Part shown: positions 18,627 through 26,310 of the stretch, piece after piece | Layout of the letters: each line of letters starts with the position of its first letter | How positions within the stretch are numbered: position 1 is the stretch's first letter | NCBI RefSeq assembly: GCF_002902965.1 | Contig: NZ_CP026106.1 | Location: 1,488,001-1,552,000, forward strand | Reading direction: 5' to 3' | DNA from: Paraburkholderia hospita | Lineage (GTDB): Bacteria; Pseudomonadota; Gammaproteobacteria; Burkholderiales; Burkholderiaceae | DNA length: 64,000 nt | Translations under genes and position numbers: made by a program | The notes under the pieces: model-generated | What the model saw: only the letters and a program-made list of their open reading frames with translations | Database searches by the model: none | What the model was told of the DNA's origin: nothing

Positions 18627-19375
18627 TGCACGGCGTGCTGCGCGTTCGCTGTGCTGCGCCGCCAGTCCGCCGACCAGCCAAGCTGGCGCTTCGCCTTGTC
18701 CGTCGATACGACGGGATTGTCCTCGGCGATGTTGAATGCGCCGGCTCGTGCATGCCGCAACGCGAGCACGGCGGCGTGCGCGGCCGCGTCGACATGGACG
18801 GGGCTTGCGCCTTTCGCGTGGTCGCTGCCTGTGCCGGGACCGTACAGTTGCCCATAACGCAGCACCGTGCCGATCAGCGGCGCCCTCAGAACCTGTGTTT
18901 CGAGCGATACGACGCCGCGCACCGTAACGAGGCGATTACCTTCGGCTTCCGTATCGAGTGGCTGCGTTTCGTCATAGGGGTGCACGCCTTCGCGATACGC
19001 CCACGCGATGCTTTGCGCGACGAAGCGCTTGCTGCCCGCCGCGCGCGCCGCTGCGATCAGGTTGCGCGTGCCTTCGTCGCGAATGCGCGCGTTGCCTGCG
19101 ATCGCTTGCTGCATTTGCGCGGGATCGAGGGCAGGCGGCAGGTCGGTCAACTGATGGATCACGCAGGCGGGTTCGATGCGCCGCAGCGCCTCGGTCAACG
19201 CGCGCTCGTCGAACACGTCGACGATCACGGGTGTTGCGCCCGCACGTTCGATCTGCGACGCGCGCTCGGCGCGGCGCGTGCTGCCGTAAACGGTGTATCC
19301 CGCATCGACCAGTAGCGGCACCAGCGCGCTGCCGATCGCGCCCGCCGCGCCAGCCAGAAAAACTTTCGTTTCCAT
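18623..19375 (-). CDS. NAD(P)-dependent epimerase/dehydratase (atypical SDR)
   Basis: About 250 residues with the Rossmann start KVFLAGAAGAIGSALVPLL (GxxGxxG). Later motifs include VIHQLTDLP, and FVAQSIAWAYREG where the usual YxxxK is weak, pointing to an atypical SDR or NmrA-like epimerase. I start at 19375, where GGAG lies eight bases upstream; the longer frame to 19447 has no such site. Likely first gene of a two-gene unit with the cupin. Substrate unknown. Confidence 0.82.
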   Translation of the reverse strand: METKVFLAGAAGAIGSALVPLLVDAGYTVYGSTRRAERASQIERAGATPVIVDVFDERALTEALRRIEPACVIHQLTDLPPALDPAQMQQAIAGNARIRDEGTRNLIAAARAAGSKRFVAQSIAWAYREGVHPYDETQPLDTEAEGNRLVTVRGVVSLETQVLRAPLIGTVLRYGQLYGPGTGSDHAKGASPVHVDAAAHAAVLALRHARAGAFNIAEDNPVVSTDKAKRQLGWSADWRRSTANAQHAVQ

Positions 19376-19499
19376 CCAATGATCTCCGTGTATGCCGGGC
19401 CCTGGAGCCCACGTTCCGGAGAGTAAAGCTGATAATGGTCCACACAAAGATCCATTATCGACAGAATGATTAGGCCATTATCGATGGGTGCGGGAAATG

Positions 19500-19552
19500 A
19501 AAAACGGCGGCTTCGAACCGACAGGATCTGCGTGCCGGAACGAAACCGCCGT
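19500..19552 (-). terminator. Intrinsic terminator of the porin gene
   Basis: A 12-bp, nearly perfect stem (about 19504-19515 with 19541-19552, one wobble) lies 23 nt after the porin stop. On the minus strand it is followed by TTTTT. Confidence 0.85.
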
Positions 19553-19574
19553 CTATGACGATCAGCGAAGCGCT

Positions 19575-20741
19575 TTAGAACTTGTGACGAATGCCGAGGT
19601 TCACCATCTCCTGATGGCTCGTGCCCGCATAGCCATACGAGCCGATCGATGCCTGCGCGTCCGTGATCGTGTTGGTGTCCGCGTCGCGCGTCTGGCCGCT
19701 CGCATGCTGATACGCGGCCGTCATGTAGAGGTCGGTGCGCTTGGAGAGGTTGTAGTCGGCGCCCAGCGAGACCTGATGGTACGTCGCCGACGTGTCGCCG
19801 TTCGAATGCGTGTAGCTGTAGCCGACACCGAGCAGCATCGCGGGCGTGGCCTGATAGTTCACGAAGCCCTGGCCCGTGTTATAGCGTTCGTTCGTGCCGA
19901 ACACCGAGCTGTCGTCGCGGCGGTATTGCGCATTGCTGTAGCCAAGGCCGAACGTGAATGAACCGGCCGTGTACTGGCCTGCCACGCGTGCAATGCCGAT
20001 CGAATGCGCTGTCTGATAGCCGAGATTGACGGGGCCGTCGAAGGTGCCGTCGGAGGTACTGTTCCAGGTGGTGCGAATGCCTTCCGATGCCGGGCTGTTG
20101 GACGCGTAGTAGTAGCCTGCCGCAAGACCGATCGGGCCGTTGTTATACGCGACTGCGCCCGAATACGATTGCTCCGAACCCGTGCTGCCCGCGACGCCGC
20201 CGAGCGAGTACATCGCTTCGAACTGCAGTCCCGCGAAAACGGGCGACGTGTACTTCACTGCGTTGTTGACGCGGAAGCTGTTGTCGTAGTTGTCGACGTC
20301 GCCTGCTGTAGCGAATGCGCTGCCGAAGTAGTTGTCGGCGGTGATGCCTTGCACGAGGTCGATCAGCGGATCGTATTGACGGCCGAGCGTAATGGAACCG
20401 TATTGATCCTGCGAAAGGCCGACGAATGCCTGACGGCCGAACAGGCGGCTGCCCTGGCCCAACTTGCCCGTGCTCGAATCGAAGCCGCTTTCGAGCTGGA
20501 AGATCGCCTTCAGGCCTGCGCCCAGATCTTCGCTGCCTTTGAGGCCCCAACGCGTGCCTGACAGATTGCCTGCGCTGGTATTGCCGAGCGACCACAGGCT
20601 GTTATTGCCCGATGCGTTGTGAACATAAGTGATCCCCGTGTCGATCGTGCCATACAGCGTGACGCTGGTTTGTGCGTGAGCGGCGCTGGTGGCCGTGGCC
20701 AGTGCGGCCAGTGAGATCATCGAGAGGGCAGTGCGCTTCAT
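19575..20741 (-). CDS. Burkholderia-type trimeric outer-membrane porin
   Basis: 388 residues. A signal peptide ending AAHAQ precedes SVTLYGTIDTGITY, the hallmark start of the neisserial/burkholderial general porins. SRWGLKGSEDLG-like and SRLFGRQAFVGL segments follow, and the chain ends in a C-terminal Phe (GIRHKF) needed for BAM recognition. It forms a diffusion pore for small hydrophilic solutes. A terminator follows. Its long upstream region (about 560 bp) also holds an apparent small-RNA terminator on the other strand. Confidence 0.93.
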   Translation of the reverse strand: MKRTALSMISLAALATATSAAHAQTSVTLYGTIDTGITYVHNASGNNSLWSLGNTSAGNLSGTRWGLKGSEDLGAGLKAIFQLESGFDSSTGKLGQGSRLFGRQAFVGLSQDQYGSITLGRQYDPLIDLVQGITADNYFGSAFATAGDVDNYDNSFRVNNAVKYTSPVFAGLQFEAMYSLGGVAGSTGSEQSYSGAVAYNNGPIGLAAGYYYASNSPASEGIRTTWNSTSDGTFDGPVNLGYQTAHSIGIARVAGQYTAGSFTFGLGYSNAQYRRDDSSVFGTNERYNTGQGFVNYQATPAMLLGVGYSYTHSNGDTSATYHQVSLGADYNLSKRTDLYMTAAYQHASGQTRDADTNTITDAQASIGSYGYAGTSHQEMVNLGIRHKF

Positions 20742-21303
20742 TCTTCTCTTCTCCTGCGTGTGGTAAAGCGTTGAATGAGCGAGAGACTAAAGGCGCACAC
20801 AACAAATGTAAAAACGCCAAAAAAACGCATTAGTGAAATTCACAACACGCAATGACGCGATTATTGCGGCTTCATACAAACAGTATTTCTGCGATCATCT
20901 TTCTTTAGGGATGTCTTAGCGGATTGTTTTTGGCAAACGAAAATTAACGCGTATTGCCGCAAAAATTTCGCGGCATCATGATGCATCTGGGAATATTGCG
21001 GGAACGACGATAATGAATTGTCTATTGCGGGGTTTATCGTTTCGCGCAATGCTTTAGACTTGGCTGCGTTTCATCCAGTCTGCACGCAGCGGACAACACG
21101 CTTGAACGCGGCCTCGCGCCGCGTTCTTTTTTCGCGTGTTGATTTGCGCTGGAGACGTCAGCCCTGATCGCCGCCACCCACGGGCAGCACGGCTTATCAC
21201 GAGGCGAAGATCGAGTATCTGCCGCCGCATTCGGAAGGTGCGTGACGGTGCGCTTTGGTGATTCACACGCGTCGTCACGCATCGGTTTTCAGGCATTCGC
21301 GGC
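20742..21303. other. Long intergenic region between porin and narK
   Basis: No protein gene is convincing here. It is AT-richer near 20800-21050 and should contain the porin promoter (minus strand). On the plus strand it ends in two stem-loops and a T-run that suggest a small RNA (listed separately). No terminator for the nar operon is obvious. Confidence 0.6.
21061..21132 (+). ncRNA. Candidate small RNA ending in an orphan intrinsic terminator
   Basis: On the plus strand, a 7-bp hairpin (21063-21069 with 21084-21090) is followed by a linker and a perfect 9-bp GC-rich stem (21104-21112 with 21118-21126), then six T. No plus-strand gene precedes it for over 1 kb, so it is not an ordinary gene terminator, and the minus strand has no T-run. 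The layout of hairpin, unpaired linker, terminator and U-tail is that of an Hfq-type sRNA. The 5' end is not fixed; I saw no strong -35/-10 pair. Confidence 0.45.
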
Positions 21304-22566
21304 TCACCCCGTAACGGGCGTCCGTTTGACTTCCGATAGATAGATCAGAATCAGCGAGACCCAGACGATGCCATAGAGAAACATAAAGCACGTCGAGCGG
21401 ATCTTGAAGAAGTCGAGCAGCACGCCAAACAGGATCGGCAACAGAAAGCCGCCCATTCCGCCTGCAAGCCCGACGATACCCGTCACCACGCCCATGTTGT
21501 CGGCGAAGTCGTCGGCCACATATTTGAAGGTCGAGGCCATGCCGAATGCGAACACCGCGCCGAGCACGAATGTCAGCAGCACGAAAGCAATGAGTGTGAC
21601 CTCGATATGCAGCGTCATGGTGCCGTTTATCGTGTGAACCACGAAATCGGTGGACGGATACGATAGCAGGAACAGGCAGATCCACGCGACCCAAAGTCCC
21701 CACCAGGTCACGCTGTGTGCACCGAAGCGGTCCGCGAGTCCGCCGCCCACCGCGCGCAGGACCGACCCCGGCAGCGAAAAGCCGGCGGCAAATGCAGACG
21801 CCATTACCAGCGACATTCCGTATTCGGCCTTCAGATACTGCGGTATCCACAGCGACAGTGCCGTGAAGCCGCCGAAAGTGATCGAGTAATACTGGCACAG
21901 GCGCCATACGTGCGGATTGCGCAGCACCTTGAACGAGTCGAGCAACGATCCTTGTGTCTTCCCGGCGCCGGGGTCGCGTGCCGACGCGAACCAGAAGATC
22001 AACGCGGTGACCAGCAGCGCGACGGCATAGACGCGCGGCACGAAGCGCCAGCCATAAGCAGCTTGCAAAGACGGCGTAACGAAGAGATTCACTGCCGCGC
22101 CGCATGTGCCCGCGCCGAAAAATCCCATTGCAAAGCCGCGCCGTTTCGGTGGGAAAAAGCGTGCGACGTAGGGCGTGCCCACAGCGAAGGACGCGCCGAC
22201 GCAGCCCAGAAAGAGCCCGATCAACAAGAACTGCCACAAAGCCGTCGCGTAGCTCACGATGTAGACGGGAATCGCGCAGACGGCCAGCAGCACGGTCATC
22301 ACGATACGTCCACCGAAGCGGTCGGTCCATGCGCCGAGCGGCAGACGCATCAACGCGCCCGTCAACACGGGCGTCGAGGTCAGCAGGCCGAACTCTGTGC
22401 TGTTGAGGTTCAAGTCCTCCCGCAATTGCACGCCGAGCACGCCGAACATCATCCAGACGACGAAGCAGACGAGAAATGCGAGCGTGCTCGCGAGCAACAC
22501 CGACCACGCCTGCATGGTGATGGCGGGCGCCGAGCCCAGATTCTTCGCACCGCTGTGTGCGTTCAT
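21304..22566 (-). CDS. narK: Nitrate/nitrite MFS transporter NarK
   Basis: 420 residues, 12 membrane helices, NarK/NNP family. The typical helix-5 signature area reads GAGTCGAAVN (a Gly-rich nitrate signature variant), with LPLGAWTDRFGGR after helix 2 and a second Gly-rich stretch GIVGLAGGMGG. It imports nitrate or exchanges it for nitrite for the cytoplasm-facing nitrate reductase. It is the last gene of narGHJI-ppiC-narK, 14 bp after ppiC, so it is probably induced with the reductase under oxygen limitation. Confidence 0.92.
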   Translation of the reverse strand: MNAHSGAKNLGSAPAITMQAWSVLLASTLAFLVCFVVWMMFGVLGVQLREDLNLNSTEFGLLTSTPVLTGALMRLPLGAWTDRFGGRIVMTVLLAVCAIPVYIVSYATALWQFLLIGLFLGCVGASFAVGTPYVARFFPPKRRGFAMGFFGAGTCGAAVNLFVTPSLQAAYGWRFVPRVYAVALLVTALIFWFASARDPGAGKTQGSLLDSFKVLRNPHVWRLCQYYSITFGGFTALSLWIPQYLKAEYGMSLVMASAFAAGFSLPGSVLRAVGGGLADRFGAHSVTWWGLWVAWICLFLLSYPSTDFVVHTINGTMTLHIEVTLIAFVLLTFVLGAVFAFGMASTFKYVADDFADNMGVVTGIVGLAGGMGGFLLPILFGVLLDFFKIRSTCFMFLYGIVWVSLILIYLSEVKRTPVTG

Positions 22567-22580
22567 ACCTGTTTCCTTTG

Positions 22581-23375
22581 TTATTGAAGCAGCGGCCCAT
22601 TGGCCTCGCCGAGATGTGCACCTTCGATTCGCGCGCGCGACGCGAGCACTGTCACGTACTGCTGGATCGCCTTGTGCCGGACGCGTTCGTCAAGAAAGCG
22701 CGCGATATCGGCGTGGACTGTGTCGAACGCAAGCTGCTCGCCGTCGACACGCCGCTCGATGCGAACGATGTGAAAGCCGAAGCGCGTATTGACGAGCCTC
22801 GGCAGCACGCCGGTTTCCTGCGTGTCGAACACGGCGCGTTCGAACTCGGCCACGCTGTCGCCGCGCAGCAATTGTCCAAGGCTGCCGCCGACACCGGCCG
22901 AAGGACAGTTCGACACTTCACGGGCAGTGCTTTCGAACGTTTCGGGCGCGGCGAGAATCTGCTGTAACGTGGCCTCCGCCTTGTGCCGGATCAGCGCAAG
23001 CGGTGCGTGTTCGGTAACGGCAAAGAGAACGTGGCTGGCGAACACGATGTCGTTGTGACGAAAGCGGACAAGGTGGCTTTCGTAATAGCGCTCGCAGTCC
23101 GCGCGGGTCGCCGTCGGCACGCTCAGCTCGGATTCCAGAAGCCGGTCGAGCGATGCGTCGTCCAACGGGGCGCTGTCCGCGATCAGCTTCAGTTCGACGG
23201 CGCGCTGCCGTAGTAATTCGCGGATCACGAGTGCATGCCGCGCGGCTTCGTGCGGATCGGGCGCGCCCGCTTGATGCTCGAGTTCGTTGTCGATGGAGGC
23301 TGCGTCGATGGTGATGCCGTTCACGCGCAACGCACGATCATGATCCGCCGATGTGGAAGGGGCTATCGTACTCAT
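22581..23375 (-). CDS. PpiC-type peptidyl-prolyl isomerase of the nar operon
   Basis: 264 residues: a helical N-terminal chaperone-like part, then a parvulin domain (HNDIVFASHVLFAV, GGSLGQLLRGDSVAEFE, VNTRFGFHIVRIE). It has no signal peptide, so it acts in the cytoplasm, where NarGH folds and matures. A PpiC/NifM-like gene next to narI is known from Pseudomonas nar operons. Ten base pairs separate it from narI. A role in folding or maturing nitrate reductase is inferred from context. Confidence 0.88.
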   Translation of the reverse strand: MSTIAPSTSADHDRALRVNGITIDAASIDNELEHQAGAPDPHEAARHALVIRELLRQRAVELKLIADSAPLDDASLDRLLESELSVPTATRADCERYYESHLVRFRHNDIVFASHVLFAVTEHAPLALIRHKAEATLQQILAAPETFESTAREVSNCPSAGVGGSLGQLLRGDSVAEFERAVFDTQETGVLPRLVNTRFGFHIVRIERRVDGEQLAFDTVHADIARFLDERVRHKAIQQYVTVLASRARIEGAHLGEANGPLLQ

Positions 23376-23385
23376 CGCATGGTCC

Positions 23386-24069
23386 TCAACGCTTGCGCAC
23401 GAGCTGGTACGGGCGGATCAAGTAGGCAATCGCCGCGAATCCGCTCCAGATATGCACCATCCGCGTAAAAGGCGCGATGAGGAAGATCGTGAAGCCAAGC
23501 GCGATATGTAGCTGATACGTCAGCGGCACGCCCACCAGCAGGCTCGCAATATTCGGCTGGAATGTGACGACGCCTTTGACGTAGTCGGTCAGCTGTTCGA
23601 ACATCGCGCCGTCCATATGACGCATCGACAACGCGACCGTGCCGAGGCCGAGCGCAAGCTGTACCCATAGCACCAGCACGATCACGATGTCGGACACGCG
23701 GCTGTTGCGGCGGATGCGTACGTCGGTGAGACGCCGGTGAATCAGGATCGTCAGGCCGATGATGGCGACCACGCCCGCTGCACCGCCCGCGACCATCGCA
23801 AGCAACTGATGCATCGACGCCGATAGAAAGGGCGACACAAGCCAGTGCGGCGCGAGAAAACCGACGAAATGGCCACCCACCACGACGAGGATGCCGAAGT
23901 GGAACAGGTTGCTGCCCAGGCGCAGCGCGCCATGCCGCAGCATTTGTGACGAATCGCTTTTCCACGTGTACTGCTCGCGGTCAAAACGCACGAGACTGCC
24001 GAGCAGGAGTACGGCAAGACAGATGTACGGATAGATGCCGAACACGAACTGATGGAAATAGTCGCTCAT
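23386..24069 (-). CDS. narI: Respiratory nitrate reductase gamma subunit NarI
   Basis: 227 residues, five membrane helices. This is the dihaem cytochrome b that takes electrons from quinol and passes them to NarH. Candidate haem-ligand His residues are visible in FHFGILVVVGGHFVGF and near the C-terminus (LHIALGF, RMVHIWSG). The start at 24069 overlaps the narJ end by four bases (ATGA); the longer frame upstream is only the narJ shadow. Length agrees with E. coli NarI. Confidence 0.95.
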   Translation of the reverse strand: MSDYFHQFVFGIYPYICLAVLLLGSLVRFDREQYTWKSDSSQMLRHGALRLGSNLFHFGILVVVGGHFVGFLAPHWLVSPFLSASMHQLLAMVAGGAAGVVAIIGLTILIHRRLTDVRIRRNSRVSDIVIVLVLWVQLALGLGTVALSMRHMDGAMFEQLTDYVKGVVTFQPNIASLLVGVPLTYQLHIALGFTIFLIAPFTRMVHIWSGFAAIAYLIRPYQLVRKR

Positions 24070-24782
24070 GACCTGTTCTCCCGGGTACCTGTGCGGCTGT
24101 CGTAGAAGTGGATGGGCGCTTGCGCGGGCGTTGCCGCGCCGACGAACCGAACCGGCTCGTCGGCCCATGCGGCGTCGAGCGCGCGATAGTCGGCGGGCGT
24201 CGGGACCTGTTGCGCGTCGTCGTCGTGCAGCGTATCGGGCTTCTCGCCCTTGCCGATGCCAGCAAGGGGCAGCAATGCGCCCACGACGAAGCTGTAGGGG
24301 CTGCCCCGTTTCGCGAGCTGCGTGGTGATCGATTGCAGTATTTCGCCCGTCTCCGCGAGCAACGCGCGTGCATCCGCGGGCGGAAGACGCGACAGATATT
24401 CGAGGAACACGGGCAGATAGTCGGGCAGTTCGCCGGCAGCGAGATGCAGTCCATGCTCCTCGTACATTCGCAGCAGATCGACCATCGCCTGGCCGCGATC
24501 GCGCGATTCGCCGTGCACATGCTCGAATAGATACAGCGACGTCGCGCGTCCACGGTCGAACAGCGCGACGTAGTTCTCCTGTAGCGTGAACAGATCGCGC
24601 TGCGCGTAGTAGTCGATGAACTGGTCGAGGCCCGCGCGCGCGTCGCGCGTCAGCCCGCGTTCGTCTTGCAGCAGATCGCGGGCTTCCGGCAATGCGTCGA
24701 GCAGCGGCGCGTCCGGGTAGCTCAGCAACGCGCCCAGCACGGCATACGCCGCGCCGGGCGGAATCGGGGCATGCGAACCCAT
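24066..24782 (-). CDS. narJ: Nitrate reductase assembly chaperone NarJ
   Basis: 238 residues, all-helical TorD/NarJ-type system-specific chaperone needed to insert the molybdenum cofactor and Fe-S cluster into NarG. LGALLSYPDAPLLDAL, ENYVALFDRGRATSLYLFEHVHGESRDRGQAM and LPDYLPVFLEYLS are characteristic. I start at 24782, one base past the narH stop, because the family N-terminus begins there. It overlaps narI by four bases. Confidence 0.95.
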   Translation of the reverse strand: MGSHAPIPPGAAYAVLGALLSYPDAPLLDALPEARDLLQDERGLTRDARAGLDQFIDYYAQRDLFTLQENYVALFDRGRATSLYLFEHVHGESRDRGQAMVDLLRMYEEHGLHLAAGELPDYLPVFLEYLSRLPPADARALLAETGEILQSITTQLAKRGSPYSFVVGALLPLAGIGKGEKPDTLHDDDAQQVPTPADYRALDAAWADEPVRFVGAATPAQAPIHFYDSRTGTRENRS

Positions 24783-24783
24783 G

Positions 24784-26310
24784 TTAAAACTCCTGGCGGA
24801 TGGGAATCTTGCGGTTGCTCTTCTTCGTCGTGAAGAGACTCGCTTCGGAACGGCCATCCGAGCAGCCATTGCCGAACGAGAAGCCGCACGACGAGCGCAG
24901 ATCGAACGCGTCTTCCGCATATTCGCGATGCGACGTCGGGATGACGAAACGATCCTCGTAGTTGGCGATCGCCAGATAGCGGTACATGTCCTCGACCTGC
25001 GCGATGTTCAGTCCGGCCTGCTTCAGCACCTCGGGCGCCTCGATCCCGTCGACGTGGCGCGCACGCATGAACGCGCGCATCGCAAGCAGCCGTTCCAGTG
25101 CGAGCTTGACGGGTTCTTCCTTGCCAGCCGTCAGCAGATTCGCGAGATAGCGCAGCGGAATGCGCAGCGATTCGATGTCGGGCAAATAGCCGTTCATGCC
25201 GAGTTCGCCGCTATTGGCGGCCGCGTTGATCGGCGAGAGGGGCGGGACGTACCAGACCATCGGAAGCGTCCGGTATTCCGGATGCAGCGGGAAGGCGATT
25301 TTCCAGTCGATCGCCATCTTGTAGACGGGCGACCGGCGCGCGCCGTCGAGCCATGCCGCGGGTACGCCGTCGCGTTCGGCCTGCGCGATCACTTCGGGAT
25401 CGTTCGGGTCGAGGAACACGGACAGTTGTGCCTCATACAGATCGGTTTCGTTTTCGACGCTGGCTGCATCGCTGATGCGATCCGCGTCATACAGCATTAC
25501 GCCGAGATAGCGGATGCGGCCCACGCAGGTTTCCGAGCAGACCGTGGGCTGTCCCACTTCGATGCGCGGATAGCAGAAGATGCATTTCTCCGCCTTGCCG
25601 CTGTGCCAGTTGAAATAGATTTTTTTGTACGGGCAACCGGACACGCACATGCGCCAGCCGCGGCACTTGTCCTGATCGATCAGCACGATGCCGTCTTCCT
25701 CGCGCTTGTAGATCGAACCGGATGGACACGACGCGACACACGCCGGATTCAGGCAGTGCTCGCACAGTCGCGGCAGATACATCATGAAGGTGTTCTCGAA
25801 CTGCCCGTAGATGTCTTTCTGCACATTCTCGAAGTTGTAGTCCTTCGAGCGCTTGTCGAACTCGCCGCCAAGAATCTCTTCCCAGTTCGGCCCCCACTCG
25901 ATCTTTTCGAGCCGCTCGCCGCTGATCAGCGAACGTGGCCGCGCAACGGGCATTGCCTTCGTATCGCGGGAGTCCTGCAGATGCGCATAGTCGAACGTGA
26001 ACGGCTCATAGTAGTCGTCGATCTCAGGCAGATGCGGATTGGCGAAGATTTGCGCGAGCAGCCGCCACTTGCTGCCCAGGCGCGGCTCGATCTTGCCGTC
26101 GGCCTTGCGTTTCCATCCGCCGTGCCAGCGGTCCTGGTTCTCCCAGTCCTTCGGATAACCGATGCCCGGTTTCGTCTCGACATTGTTGAACCACGCGTAC
26201 TCCATCCCTTCGCGGCTCGTCCACACGTTCTTGCAGGTCACCGAGCACGTGTGGCAACCGATGCATTTGTCGAGGTTGAGCACCATCGCGATCTGCGCAC
26301 GCACCTTCAT
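24784..26310 (-). CDS. narH: Respiratory nitrate reductase beta subunit NarH
   Basis: 508 residues. Electron-transfer subunit with four iron-sulphur clusters: CIGCHTCSVTCKNVW near residue 16, CEHCLNPACVASCPSG near 185, CRGWRMCVSGCPYKK (Trp in place of a Cys, as in the 3Fe-4S site) and CIFCYPR with CSETCVGRIRYLG. It passes electrons from NarI haems to NarG on the cytoplasmic face. Four-base overlap with narG. Confidence 0.96.
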   Translation of the reverse strand: MKVRAQIAMVLNLDKCIGCHTCSVTCKNVWTSREGMEYAWFNNVETKPGIGYPKDWENQDRWHGGWKRKADGKIEPRLGSKWRLLAQIFANPHLPEIDDYYEPFTFDYAHLQDSRDTKAMPVARPRSLISGERLEKIEWGPNWEEILGGEFDKRSKDYNFENVQKDIYGQFENTFMMYLPRLCEHCLNPACVASCPSGSIYKREEDGIVLIDQDKCRGWRMCVSGCPYKKIYFNWHSGKAEKCIFCYPRIEVGQPTVCSETCVGRIRYLGVMLYDADRISDAASVENETDLYEAQLSVFLDPNDPEVIAQAERDGVPAAWLDGARRSPVYKMAIDWKIAFPLHPEYRTLPMVWYVPPLSPINAAANSGELGMNGYLPDIESLRIPLRYLANLLTAGKEEPVKLALERLLAMRAFMRARHVDGIEAPEVLKQAGLNIAQVEDMYRYLAIANYEDRFVIPTSHREYAEDAFDLRSSCGFSFGNGCSDGRSEASLFTTKKSNRKIPIRQEF

